Below are positions 52,428-62,125 of a DNA stretch of 64,000 bases, piece after piece. A program made the position numbers and the translations under genes. The notes beneath the pieces were generated by a model that worked only from the letters and a program-made list of their open reading frames with translations, searched no databases and was not told where the DNA came from. Source of the stretch: COE1 sp963596435. GTDB taxonomy: Bacteria; Bacillota; Clostridia; Lachnospirales; Lachnospiraceae. The first letter of the stretch is position 1. Each line of letters begins with the position of its first letter. Where the stretch lies: NCBI GenBank assembly GCA_963596435.1, contig CAVBMG010000004.1:1-64000 (forward strand). Reading direction: 5' to 3'.

Positions 52428-54236
52428 CTACTTTAATATTTCTTCTAATTGTTCATATGTCATAACAGGAATCCTTAAAATTACCTTTGTTCCTCCCATT
52501 TCTCCATTCTCATAACGGACTCCGTATTTATCTCCATAGCATAACTTCATTCGGAAATTGGTATTTTTAACACCATATCCATTCTCCCTGCCTGAATCGC
52601 TCTCCTTTAGAATATTATCCATCTGCTCCTGATCCATACCCGGACCATCATCTTCTACGGTAAAGATAATATCATCTTCCTCCTGTATTGCTGTAATCAG
52701 AATATTACATTCAATGATATCTGGATGCTGGGCGATTCCATGTACAATGGCATTTTCTACGAAAGGCTGAAGAATAATATTGAGACAGGCATATTCCCTG
52801 ATCTGCTGCGGCACCTCCATATTCATATGAATCGCGCCTGGAAAATGCACACTCTCGATACTCACATAAGCCTCTACGTGTTTCAGTTCCTCCTCAATGT
52901 GAATCGCCGCCTTGCCGTGGTTAAGACTGAGCCGGTAAAACATTCCCAGATCCCTTGCCATCTGTGCCACCTCATCAGCACCATGCTCCATTGCACCCCA
53001 ATTGATCAGATCCAGCGTATTATAGAGAAAATGCGGATTGATCTGCGCCTGTAATGCTCTCAGCTCTGCTGACATAACACTCTTACCCAGCTTATAATGG
53101 GCTTTCATCAGTCCTTGTAATCGCATTGCCATATTATTGAAATTGGCATAAATCTCGTCAATCTCATCGCCGGTTCCCTGTACATAACGGTTAGAATCTA
53201 TCTGGTTGTTCAAATCACCATTCTCCAGACTTTTCATATGACGGTTCACACGCTCCAGTCGTCGTACATAGTACTTAGACAGGAAATAAGATACCACAAT
53301 AATTGCCAATATCATCAATACTGCCACCAGCATGACCATAAAGCTGACAAAGCTTGCCTGTTTCTTATATGTTTCTACCGGTATCAGGGAAAAAATCTGC
53401 CAGTTATAACGTTCCAGCTGATAGTACATGATATAGTATCTCGTCCCACCCAACCTCATCGTACTCCACTGTTCCTGTTTCTGATTTGGAAGCTCATCCT
53501 CCAGTTCAGCATACAGGTCATGATCCGAAGCCGCCAGCATATCTCCCATATCATCCAGAAGATAGATCAGGTTATCCGGCGTGATCTGTGCAGTATTTAA
53601 CATGTTCACAACCTCTTCTACCCCAATTCCAACCTTTACAATATAAGTATGTCCATTCACTTCCATGGCAGTAACCTGTGTGATATAAGGTTTCGTATGG
53701 ATCATATCGGAACGGGTATGCTCCTGCATAATGGTATAATATAACTGACCTTTCTGTACTGCCTCCATCATTTCCTCATACTCATCCAGCTCTTTTAGCT
53801 GTGACTCCGGGTAAAAGAAATAGCAGTTGTTGGAATATATCAGTTCATCTGGTATATACATGCCGATGCGGTAGGATAAGTTCGTTGATTCCATATCAAT
53901 AAAAATACTGTTGAGTTTATAGAACTCTCTGTAAGCCTCCGCCATATCCTTGTATTGTCCAAGAGAAGGATCGCCTAAGACTCTGTTCACCTCACTGCTC
54001 TGAACGATCAATTGTCCCATATAATACATATTCTCAATATAATGAGTTATGTAGTGCCTGACCTGCTCTCCTGACTGTCCAACAGAATATTGGACCTGTC
54101 TGCCATACGCATTGGACATAGCAGGTTCGCAGCACATCGTAATCAGAATACAGATTAAAGCCAGCGGCACCGCAAATGAAATGGTCAGCTTCTTCTGCAT
54201 CGTAAGCCGTCTGTACCGTTCTTTTATACTTACCAT
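52428..54236 (-). CDS. YesM-type sensor histidine kinase
   Basis: A 602-residue membrane kinase with a helix near residues 18-38, an extracellular Cache-like domain, a second helix near 290-312, HAMP, then a His_kinase/HATPase pair. The phosphorylated His is in QINPHFLYNT (near residue 398), and the ATP domain shows VEDDGPGM and GYGVKNTNFRMKL. It partners the YesN-type response regulator 15 bases upstream. The ATG at 54236 follows GAGGG. It probably senses an extracellular sugar for the adjacent transporter. Confidence 0.94.
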   Translation of the reverse strand: MVSIKERYRRLTMQKKLTISFAVPLALICILITMCCEPAMSNAYGRQVQYSVGQSGEQVRHYITHYIENMYYMGQLIVQSSEVNRVLGDPSLGQYKDMAEAYREFYKLNSIFIDMESTNLSYRIGMYIPDELIYSNNCYFFYPESQLKELDEYEEMMEAVQKGQLYYTIMQEHTRSDMIHTKPYITQVTAMEVNGHTYIVKVGIGVEEVVNMLNTAQITPDNLIYLLDDMGDMLAASDHDLYAELEDELPNQKQEQWSTMRLGGTRYYIMYYQLERYNWQIFSLIPVETYKKQASFVSFMVMLVAVLMILAIIVVSYFLSKYYVRRLERVNRHMKSLENGDLNNQIDSNRYVQGTGDEIDEIYANFNNMAMRLQGLMKAHYKLGKSVMSAELRALQAQINPHFLYNTLDLINWGAMEHGADEVAQMARDLGMFYRLSLNHGKAAIHIEEELKHVEAYVSIESVHFPGAIHMNMEVPQQIREYACLNIILQPFVENAIVHGIAQHPDIIECNILITAIQEEDDIIFTVEDDGPGMDQEQMDNILKESDSGRENGYGVKNTNFRMKLCYGDKYGVRYENGEMGGTKVILRIPVMTYEQLEEILK

Positions 54237-54251
54237 ACACAACCCTCTTCT

Positions 54252-55775
54252 CTATTGCAGCTTACTTTCCCGATACTCTGAGGGAAGCATCCCTGTCTTT
54301 TTCTTAAAGGTCTTGGCGAAATAATTGGCATCTTCAAAGCCTACCATTTCTGCCACCTGATATAATTTCCAACCGGGATCTGTCAGTAATTCCTGCGCCC
54401 GGTTCATACGAATCTCTGTCAGATACTGTCCAATGGTACTTCCTGTTGTCTTTTTGAACAGACTGCTCAGGTAAGTAGGAGTCAGATAGACCTCATCTGC
54501 CAGTAGCTTAATAGACATATCCTTGTCTGAAAGATGAGTGTTCATATAGTCTATCACTTTCTTGATCAGGATATTTGCCTTGACTTCCTCATGGTCATGG
54601 CCGAACCACTGTAGATGTTCCTCCACAAATTCCTGCATCTCGTATATCGTCTGCGCCTCATCCAGAAAATGTCTGCCTGCATCCTCACATTCACGCTGTT
54701 TCCTGGGTGTCATATCCTCGACCTGCACAATGATGGTATCTAATATATAGTAGATATTTCTTACCTGAAAGGACAGTTCTGCCCGTGCCTCTACCAGTTT
54801 CGCATACCATTCATGTAATATAATCCTGGCAGCTTCCACTTTAGACTCCGTTAATGCCTTACGAAAAGCATGCTCCTCCTCCAGCGATATTGTGCCAGGA
54901 TATTCCCTTGCAGCTTCATCAGGCATCGCATAGTTATTCCATCCCTTATAAGCCAGAGTCTTCATTGCATTCTGTGCGCTGTGACAGGAACAGATTACCG
55001 TCTCTAAGGAATCGACTGGTCTGCCTGCTGCCAGAAACCATTTATCCTGTTCGTTTCTTTTACTCATCAATGCCTCACAGAATCGTCTGCCCTGTTCTTC
55101 TTTTATCAACAAATCCGAACAATCAGATGAAAGCAGCAATGCAAAACAGTTCTCTTCCATATAATCCGCCAGCATGTGCAGTCTGCACTTACATTCCCCT
55201 GCGATTTCTTCTACAGCCTGCCTGCATATCTGTATAAATTCATCTACGTTTCGAATGATTTCCTTTCGTTTCAACAGGAAAATCTGGAAAATAACATCCT
55301 GTTCCAGTTGTCTCTCTGCTCCGAATAACTGTAACTCCACCTTTTCTCCAGGCGCAGGCTGTAATAAAGCATGGAGTACCGTCTCGTTCTGGCGGCTGCT
55401 CTGCCTTACCCGTTCTACTGCCTGTTTCACCGCGCCGGATAATTCCTTAATGTCGATAGGCTTCTCTACATAGCTTACTGCTCCCAGTGTGATCGCTGCC
55501 TTGAGGTATTCCTTATCTGAATAGCCACTGATAAATATAATCTGACACTGTGGAAACTTCTCCCGAAAACATTTACACAGCTCTACGCCATTCATTCCCG
55601 GCATATTGATGTCCGATACCACGATATCCGGTCTGTGATCCTGACAGATACGCAGACCACACTCTGCATTCTCTGCCGTAAATACCCTGTCTATCCCCAA
55701 TTCCTGCCATGGAACATGCTTCTCCAGTCCATTTCTGATTACCTGTTCATCCTCCACGATCAGCAGATTCAACAT
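54252..55775 (-). CDS. YesN-type response regulator with AraC DNA-binding domain
   Basis: A 507-residue regulator. The receiver domain has LLIVEDEQ, phospho-acceptor Asp55 in VVSDINMPG and Lys in YVEKPID. A middle helical region of about 270 residues is followed by an AraC double helix-turn-helix (SIKLLADEVYLTPTYLSSLF, AEMVGFEDANYFAKTFKKKT). With the kinase gene it likely activates the permease-binding protein-hydrolase transcript. Confidence 0.95.
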   Translation of the reverse strand: MLNLLIVEDEQVIRNGLEKHVPWQELGIDRVFTAENAECGLRICQDHRPDIVVSDINMPGMNGVELCKCFREKFPQCQIIFISGYSDKEYLKAAITLGAVSYVEKPIDIKELSGAVKQAVERVRQSSRQNETVLHALLQPAPGEKVELQLFGAERQLEQDVIFQIFLLKRKEIIRNVDEFIQICRQAVEEIAGECKCRLHMLADYMEENCFALLLSSDCSDLLIKEEQGRRFCEALMSKRNEQDKWFLAAGRPVDSLETVICSCHSAQNAMKTLAYKGWNNYAMPDEAAREYPGTISLEEEHAFRKALTESKVEAARIILHEWYAKLVEARAELSFQVRNIYYILDTIIVQVEDMTPRKQRECEDAGRHFLDEAQTIYEMQEFVEEHLQWFGHDHEEVKANILIKKVIDYMNTHLSDKDMSIKLLADEVYLTPTYLSSLFKKTTGSTIGQYLTEIRMNRAQELLTDPGWKLYQVAEMVGFEDANYFAKTFKKKTGMLPSEYRESKLQ

Positions 55776-55910
55776 ATACTATCCCTCTCTTCTCCATAAG
55801 CCTTTGACTTATTTTAACACCCTCGCTTATTCATGTGCAATACAAAACAAGATTCCAGATTTCTCCAGAACCTTGCTTATCAGTTTGTTATGTATTTGTA
55901 TTTTACTTTC

Positions 55911-56747
55911 TTACACCTGAATGACTCCGCACAGGCTCAATATGATAACCAGTGCGCCAAGTGCGATTCGATACCATCCAAATACCTGGAAATCGTGCTT
56001 CTTGATATAATCCATCAGGAATCGGATCACAACTACAGATACGATAAATGCTACCAGTGTTCCGATAGCAAGAATGGCAATTTCCATACCGGAAAAGGCA
56101 AAACCAAACTTTACAATCTTTAACAGGCTGGCTCCAAACATAACTGGAATCGCCAGGAAAAATGTAAACTCAGAAGCTACGGTTCTGGATACGCCGATCA
56201 GCAATGCACCTACGATAGTTGCACCTGATCTGGAAGTTCCGGGGAAAATTGCAGCAATAAGCTGGAATACACCAATCATAAGTGCTGTCTGGAAGGTAAT
56301 GTCTTCCAGTCTGGTAATCTTTGCCTTTTTACCCTTATTATGCCTCTCAATGACGATAAATGCCACACCAAATACGATCAGTGCAATCGCAACAGAGAAT
56401 GCATGATAGAACAACGCTTCAAATACATCATCAAAAAGCAGGCCTATGACTGCTGCCGGGATACATGCCACTACAATCTTACACCACAGCATGATCTTAT
56501 CCATCTCAATGACCGGCTTGGATTTGTCCTTGAACTGGAATGGAAATATCTTATTCCAGAACAGCAGTACAACCGCCAGAATCGCACCTAACTGAATGAC
56601 TACCAGAAACATTTCCTTGAACTCCGGTGTACAGTCAAGCTTAACGAACTCATCCAAGATAATCATGTGACCGGTACTGCTGATAGGCAGCCACTCGGTA
56701 ATTCCCTCCACAATACCAAATAATATGGCTTTTAAAATTTCAATCAT
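55911..56747 (-). CDS. uppP: Undecaprenyl-diphosphate phosphatase
   Basis: A 278-residue membrane enzyme of the BacA/UppP family that recycles the lipid carrier of wall synthesis and gives bacitracin tolerance. It has GIVEGITEWLPISSTGHM with the Glu-rich motif, and PGTSRSGATIVGALL. The ATG at 56747 follows GAGGAG. Confidence 0.96.
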   Translation of the reverse strand: MIEILKAILFGIVEGITEWLPISSTGHMIILDEFVKLDCTPEFKEMFLVVIQLGAILAVVLLFWNKIFPFQFKDKSKPVIEMDKIMLWCKIVVACIPAAVIGLLFDDVFEALFYHAFSVAIALIVFGVAFIVIERHNKGKKAKITRLEDITFQTALMIGVFQLIAAIFPGTSRSGATIVGALLIGVSRTVASEFTFFLAIPVMFGASLLKIVKFGFAFSGMEIAILAIGTLVAFIVSVVVIRFLMDYIKKHDFQVFGWYRIALGALVIILSLCGVIQV

Positions 56748-56790
56748 AATACTCCTCTTTCTTTGCGTTTCTCATTTAAAACGACATCTT

Positions 56791-57645
56791 CTATGCATTT
56801 AAGAACTTCATCATGTCCTCATAGCATGCTTTTGCATCTTCATAGCCTAATTCATAGAGCTTTTCCAGTTTCTTTCTGTCTTTCTCGATTCTGCCTATGT
56901 CATTTGCTTCCTTGGGACGAATGACAAAAGCACGGCCATGAGCTTTCTGTCCCTCGATAAATCTCAGTGTATCATTATAGGCATTGTGTCTGTTCGCCAT
57001 CAATTCATACAGTTTGGGATAATTGGTATAACGAAGTCTGATCATTTCAAGCTGCGCTGACGATGCCGGCTTTCTGACATAGTCAGTTTCTTTGGTCAGT
57101 ATCACAACATTCTTCGCATTGCCGTCTTTGATCGCATGACGGATTGGAATCGAATCCGCTATGCCGCCATCCAGATAAGGTTTTCCATCAATAGCAACAA
57201 TCCTTGATACCAATGGCAGAGAAGCCGATGCACGTACATTGATGATATCCCTGTGCATCTCTTTCATTGGCAGATATTCTGCCTTGCCAGTCTCCAGATT
57301 GGTGACAACTGCATATGCATTACCCTCATATCTGGCTGCTTCCTTGTAATCATAGGGCAACAGCTTATTGGGAATCGTGTCATAGCACATCTTCACATTG
57401 AACAGATCACCCGTTGTCAGCAGACTGCGCATACTGCAATAATTCTTATCTTTGAGGTAATCCAGTGATACATGATAGGCACGCTTAGGCTGTCTGGATA
57501 TGTAGCTGCACAGATGACAGGCTCCTGCGGAGACACCATAAGCATTCTGGAAATATAAATCCTTTTCCATAAAGAAATCCAGTACGCCGGCTGTGTAGAT
57601 TCCTTTCATACCGCCGCCTTCAAGAACAAGTCCTGCCTGAACCAT
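56791..57645 (-). CDS. Patatin-like phospholipase
   Basis: A 284-residue cytoplasmic hydrolase of the patatin family (RssA/YjjU-like). The oxyanion loop is LEGGGMKGIYTAG, the nucleophile Ser is in GVSAGACH, and the catalytic Asp is in LDGGIADSIP. Substrate unknown, presumably a lipid ester. The start lies three bases after the aminotransferase stop, with its GGAGG inside that gene, so translation is probably coupled. Confidence 0.92.
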   Translation of the reverse strand: MVQAGLVLEGGGMKGIYTAGVLDFFMEKDLYFQNAYGVSAGACHLCSYISRQPKRAYHVSLDYLKDKNYCSMRSLLTTGDLFNVKMCYDTIPNKLLPYDYKEAARYEGNAYAVVTNLETGKAEYLPMKEMHRDIINVRASASLPLVSRIVAIDGKPYLDGGIADSIPIRHAIKDGNAKNVVILTKETDYVRKPASSAQLEMIRLRYTNYPKLYELMANRHNAYNDTLRFIEGQKAHGRAFVIRPKEANDIGRIEKDRKKLEKLYELGYEDAKACYEDMMKFLNA

Positions 57646-57648
57646 CGC

Positions 57649-58854
57649 CTACGCCTCCTTCTTTCTGTCGGGATATTCTGTTTCTACGAACTTACGAAGC
57701 GCTGCCAGCGAACGCTGCACCTTTTCTGTATCAATGCAATATGCCATACGGAAGAAACCAGGGCAGCCAAAGGAATCACTTGGTACAAGCACCAGATCAT
57801 ATTTCAGTGCTTTCTGACAAAAGGCAGCCGCATCTTCTTCCAGAGCTTTCGGGAAGATATAGAAGGTACCACCCGGTTTCACACAGGTAAAACCAAGATC
57901 CATCAGCTCTTTATAGATAATGTTCATATTAGTTTCATATACTGACAGATCCGCTGTCTCTCCAAGTACCTCTGATACTGCGATCTGAATAATAGAAGGC
58001 GGACAATTATGTCCGATACCTCTGGATATCTGACTGCACATAACGGATATCAGCTCAGAATCTGTACACTTTGGGTTGGCTGCTACATAACCGATTCTTT
58101 CACCAGGCAGTGATAAAGATTTGGAATAGGAATAACAGGAGAGTGTGTTATCATAGAATTTAGATACATAGGGAGCATCCACACCTTCAAATACGATTTC
58201 GCGATATGGTTCATCCGATATGATAAAAATATCGTGTCCGTATTCCTTCTGTTTTTCATTCAAAAGCTGTGCCAGCTTTGTCAGGGTCTGTGTAGAATAT
58301 ACAGTACCTGATGGGTTATTGGGTGTATTGATAAGAACTACTGCTGTATTCTCATTGATCATGCTCTCCAGTGCTTCAAAATTAATCTGGAACTGCTCTG
58401 TGTCAGCCGGTACGACTTTGAGAACTGCCCCTGTTCTGTTCACATACTGCTTATATTCAGGGAAGAATGGGGCAAAGGTAATGACTTCATCTCCGGGCTT
58501 GGTCACAACACGGATTGCATGTGCGGCTGCACCTGCTGCACCTGTTGTCATAAATATATGCTCTGCTGTGTAATTCATGCCATAGGTCTTATTCAGATAC
58601 TGCGCAAGTCTCTCTCTTACGCAGGGGATTCCCTGTGACTGGCTGTAACCATGAAGTTCCATCGGATTTCTCGTTTGCAGCAGTTCTATCATCTTATCTG
58701 TAAATACCTGTGGTACAGGTACAGAAGGATTGCCCAGACTATAATCAAATACATTTTCATAACCAATTTCTGCTCCACGCTTTGCCGCCCATGCAGACAT
58801 CTCTCTAATAACAGATTTGCCGCCTAACATTGCTTTGTAATCTTCTGATACCAT
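57649..58854 (-). CDS. PLP-dependent aminotransferase (class I/II, aspartate-type)
   Basis: A 401-residue fold-type I aminotransferase. The PLP Lys is in YSYSKSLSLPGERIGY. NTPNNPSGTVYS and FIISDEPYREIVF hold the conserved Asn and Asp/Tyr, and the final Arg region is FRMAYCID. Substrate specificity cannot be assigned; annotations of aspartate aminotransferase are usual for this type. A perfect-consensus promoter lies upstream, and the patatin gene follows in the same operon. Confidence 0.92.
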   Translation of the reverse strand: MVSEDYKAMLGGKSVIREMSAWAAKRGAEIGYENVFDYSLGNPSVPVPQVFTDKMIELLQTRNPMELHGYSQSQGIPCVRERLAQYLNKTYGMNYTAEHIFMTTGAAGAAAHAIRVVTKPGDEVITFAPFFPEYKQYVNRTGAVLKVVPADTEQFQINFEALESMINENTAVVLINTPNNPSGTVYSTQTLTKLAQLLNEKQKEYGHDIFIISDEPYREIVFEGVDAPYVSKFYDNTLSCYSYSKSLSLPGERIGYVAANPKCTDSELISVMCSQISRGIGHNCPPSIIQIAVSEVLGETADLSVYETNMNIIYKELMDLGFTCVKPGGTFYIFPKALEEDAAAFCQKALKYDLVLVPSDSFGCPGFFRMAYCIDTEKVQRSLAALRKFVETEYPDRKKEA

Positions 58855-58907
58855 TTTATGCCCTCCTTGTAGTTGTTTGTTCTAGTTCGGGAATGCTTAT
58901 CGGGTTT

Positions 58908-58936
58908 ATTATAGCATTGAGGGTATATCATGTCAA
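58908..58936 (-). promoter_or_regulatory. Perfect-consensus housekeeping promoter
   Basis: Minus-strand TTGACA (58931-58936), 17 bases, TATAAT (58908-58913). It drives the aminotransferase-patatin operon. Confidence 0.9.
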
Positions 58937-58946
58937 AAAGTGATTC

Positions 58947-60689
58947 CTATTCACATGGCGCACTTTCTATCTTAAATTTTGCCACAGTGTCCATCAGCTC
59001 CTGAAGCTGTTCTTTTAACAAATTAAATGTTCCCTTTGTGGTTTCAAATTCGCTTTCCATATTGCGGGTATGGTTATTTATTTCCTGACTGTTTTCTGCC
59101 GTCTGCATGCTGACAGTAGAAAGCTCACCCATGCATGTTGACAGGGTTTTCATGGAAGCTTTCATCTTTTTCGTTTCCTCTGCGTTCACAGAAAGGCTGC
59201 TATACATGGATTCCGTTTCATTGCTGTAATTCTCACCAGTCTGTGCCGCCATCTCCTGATTGGGTACTACTTTCTCATCTATAAAGGCATATATATCCTT
59301 CAAAAGGTCAACAAGATTATTGATCACTCTTAATGTGTTCTCATTTACCGTATGTATCTCAGAAGCAGATGCAGAGGAGTCTGTCGCAAGTTTATTGATC
59401 TCCGTGGCAACAACGGCAAAGCCTTTTCCTGCATCTCCTGCTCTGGCTGCCTCAATGGATGCATTCAAGGCAAGAAGGTTCGTCTGACTGGCAATTCCCT
59501 TAACTTCATCAGCTAAAACAGCAATTTTCTCAACTTCCCCAGCTTCCTCCAAAGCATTGTTCAATTTTTCACGTATCTCTGAATTTACAGTTGTTGTACT
59601 CTGTATTGTTTTCGATGCAGACTCTTTCATATCGAGTGCCTGATCCTTGAGTTCTTTTGACTTTTCTGAAATCTGTGCTATTCCGCCTGCGACATTCTCC
59701 AGTTCAGAATCCAGGGTATATGTCATGGATGTTGCTTCCTGTATGGAAGCTGCACTTTCCTGCATATTGCACGAAATTGTCTCCGTAGCTTCAGTAACTG
59801 TATTAAGAATAATATCTAACTTGTCTATGCTCTCTACCGCTTCATTCATCTTATCCGAAGATAAGCAGGTGATTTCCAGTACTTTTTTGATCACCGTTTT
59901 GAAGTTTTCCTGAATATCATTGATATTTTGTGCTAAGTCCTTCATCTCATCTTTATATTTTCCGGTAATTTTCTTAGTCAGATCTCCGTCAGGCTGTGCA
60001 AGATTTTTCGTTGCTGCCAGCAATTTTTTCATCGGTCTGACAATGCCGGTCATTAATCTAGCCATTGTATAGATAATTATTAAAACCGTTGCCGCTATCA
60101 TAACAACTGTGCATATGCTGGTAATCATACTAAGCTTCTGAAGCTCTTCTACCGCATCCATGGTTTGTGCATCAACTGCCTCTCTTATCATGTCCATGCT
60201 GCTATCAAGCTCCAATGAGGATTGGTCAAAAGTCTCCATATAGACATTTCCTGCTTCTGTCCCTTTTGTAACGTATAAATCTGCCATATCAACCCCGGTC
60301 GAATAAAAATTATCTAACCGGTTAATCAACTGGTTAAAATCAGTTCCTTCAACCACACCAGTCTCCTCGATTTCTTTTATATCTGCAATGGCAGCATCAT
60401 AAGCAGTTTTCGCCTCATCATACCCATCATCTAACCCATTTTTTCCCCTTGTGGCACAGACATCCGTCAAATACTGTCTGATTTCTTCTATATGAAATTG
60501 AAAATCCTTAACCAACATTTCCGTATAAAAATATTGATTTACAACTGTCTGTATCTGACTCGCTGTTTTATTCAGTGTCATCAAAGTATTTATTGATAAC
60601 CCAATAACCACAATCAGCATTATCAGTAACGGTTTGAAAACCATTCCTGAAATACCACTAAATACGTTCGTTTTCTTTTCCCTTTTCAT
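58947..60689 (-). CDS. Methyl-accepting chemotaxis protein with periplasmic-type helical sensor
   Basis: A 580-residue receptor. Helices near residues 15-37 and 190-215 frame an extracellular four-helix-type sensor domain (about 150 residues). A HAMP domain follows, then a signalling domain with tip QTNLLALNASIEAARAGDAG. The ATG at 60689 follows TAGGAGG. It lies downstream of a PAS/winged-helix regulator and a PAS-GGDEF gene in the same direction. Ligand unknown. Confidence 0.94.
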   Translation of the reverse strand: MKREKKTNVFSGISGMVFKPLLIMLIVVIGLSINTLMTLNKTASQIQTVVNQYFYTEMLVKDFQFHIEEIRQYLTDVCATRGKNGLDDGYDEAKTAYDAAIADIKEIEETGVVEGTDFNQLINRLDNFYSTGVDMADLYVTKGTEAGNVYMETFDQSSLELDSSMDMIREAVDAQTMDAVEELQKLSMITSICTVVMIAATVLIIIYTMARLMTGIVRPMKKLLAATKNLAQPDGDLTKKITGKYKDEMKDLAQNINDIQENFKTVIKKVLEITCLSSDKMNEAVESIDKLDIILNTVTEATETISCNMQESAASIQEATSMTYTLDSELENVAGGIAQISEKSKELKDQALDMKESASKTIQSTTTVNSEIREKLNNALEEAGEVEKIAVLADEVKGIASQTNLLALNASIEAARAGDAGKGFAVVATEINKLATDSSASASEIHTVNENTLRVINNLVDLLKDIYAFIDEKVVPNQEMAAQTGENYSNETESMYSSLSVNAEETKKMKASMKTLSTCMGELSTVSMQTAENSQEINNHTRNMESEFETTKGTFNLLKEQLQELMDTVAKFKIESAPCE

Positions 60690-60763
60690 AAAAATATCCT
60701 CCTAATACACATTGATTAAATACTTACAATATCAGTATAGAAGTGGTGTGTTCTTATGCTGTA

Positions 60764-62095
60764 TCAATTATGTTCGCTTTGCGTTGCTTTTTTCATTAAT
60801 TTTTCTTTTTCCAGTTTTCCCTGCAATTCGCCAAGCGTAACTTCTCCCCAGGAATAGTCTGTCATATAGAATCCTGCAAACTGCTTATCACTATAAGCAG
60901 AATCAAGAAAATCATATAGGTCGCAGCTTAGGCTGTCCTTTAAGATACGTCTCTGTCCATTAACTGTTTCTATGAGATACCCGACGCCGTAACTTTCCAG
61001 TGTTCTCTTCAACTGCAATGCCACTTTTCGGTATCTGGAAAGTACAACATCAGTCAATGGTTCATCATCCCATAGAATGCTTGCTGCTTCTTTCGATGTA
61101 ACAAAATTGCCTTTCCTGTCTATCAATAGTGCCAGCAGCTCCTTTGCCTTTTTATTTGTGAATAATACAGGCATTCCATTTACAAATACAGCAAAATACC
61201 CGAACGTAGTGATCCGCACCTTTACGTTATCCACATCGTGTGTATTTTGGCTCTGCTGCAATTCACTCAATTTTTTATTTTCTGATTTCAATAATGCATT
61301 TTCTTTTTTACAGGTAATATCCTTGCAGCATATGTATCCCTTATAGGATTCTGTTGGTATTACTACAATTGCATACCATTTGATCTGGTCATCTATGAGC
61401 AGACGACATTCACATACCGTTTTCACATCCTCAGGAAAAGAGGTCCGATATTTGAGAAATGCCAATTCCCTGTCTAATATCTTCATATCATCTTTAAATG
61501 CATATCTACGCAGCAGGTCAAAAAAGTTATTCACCTTAAACTCTGCCATGTTCTGAAAATAGGGATTTTTCTCCTGTCCTAATGATTTGATAATATGTAT
61601 CTGATTCATCTGCAGATCGACATTTATAATCTCATCATAATCAAAGGCTAATTTTGATACGATTGACTGGATTTTTTTCTCAATAATCTGCTGTTCATCA
61701 TTTCTGGGTAATATGATACAATGTATCGTTCCTGACCGATCGCTCTCATGTCCGCTGCTGATCAGACATGTAACAAGACAGAGAATACCACTTTTTTTGA
61801 ATAAGTGAATGGAACATTCTATCATCCCAAATCCATTCTCTATCTGGTTGATCTTCTGTTCCATTTCCGCTCTCTCCGAGAACGGTATGAATTGCATAAG
61901 ATTATCTTTGGAAATAACCTTTTTGATGTCCTCCTCCGTGTATCCTAACAGATTCTTCAGAAATTGATTAAAATATACTATTTTATAATCGCTTTTTCTT
62001 CTGATAACAACGATTCCACAAGGAAATTTATCTAACATGGAAAGACTGAATGCGCTTTTTATCATGTTATATTTATCTTTTTCATTCTCATTCAT
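60764..62095 (-). CDS. PAS-domain protein with C-terminal SARP-type winged helix
   Basis: A 443-residue cytoplasmic regulator. Residues about 15-130 are a PAS domain (FPCGIVVIRRKSDYKIVYFN, LLGYTEEDIKK). The middle 150 residues resemble a second sensor module. A short coiled coil leads to a winged helix of the SARP/OmpR type (VRITTFGYFAVFVNG, KAKELLALLIDRKGNFVTSK, VVLSRYRKVALQLKRTLES). The ATG at 62095 lies six bases after AGGGG; an ATG nine codons upstream would place that site inside the gene. Targets are unknown; the downstream chemoreceptor gene is the nearest candidate. Confidence 0.75.
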   Translation of the reverse strand: MNENEKDKYNMIKSAFSLSMLDKFPCGIVVIRRKSDYKIVYFNQFLKNLLGYTEEDIKKVISKDNLMQFIPFSERAEMEQKINQIENGFGMIECSIHLFKKSGILCLVTCLISSGHESDRSGTIHCIILPRNDEQQIIEKKIQSIVSKLAFDYDEIINVDLQMNQIHIIKSLGQEKNPYFQNMAEFKVNNFFDLLRRYAFKDDMKILDRELAFLKYRTSFPEDVKTVCECRLLIDDQIKWYAIVVIPTESYKGYICCKDITCKKENALLKSENKKLSELQQSQNTHDVDNVKVRITTFGYFAVFVNGMPVLFTNKKAKELLALLIDRKGNFVTSKEAASILWDDEPLTDVVLSRYRKVALQLKRTLESYGVGYLIETVNGQRRILKDSLSCDLYDFLDSAYSDKQFAGFYMTDYSWGEVTLGELQGKLEKEKLMKKATQSEHN

Positions 62096-62125
62096 GTAAT
62101 ACCCCTCCCGTTTTTCATGCATTCT

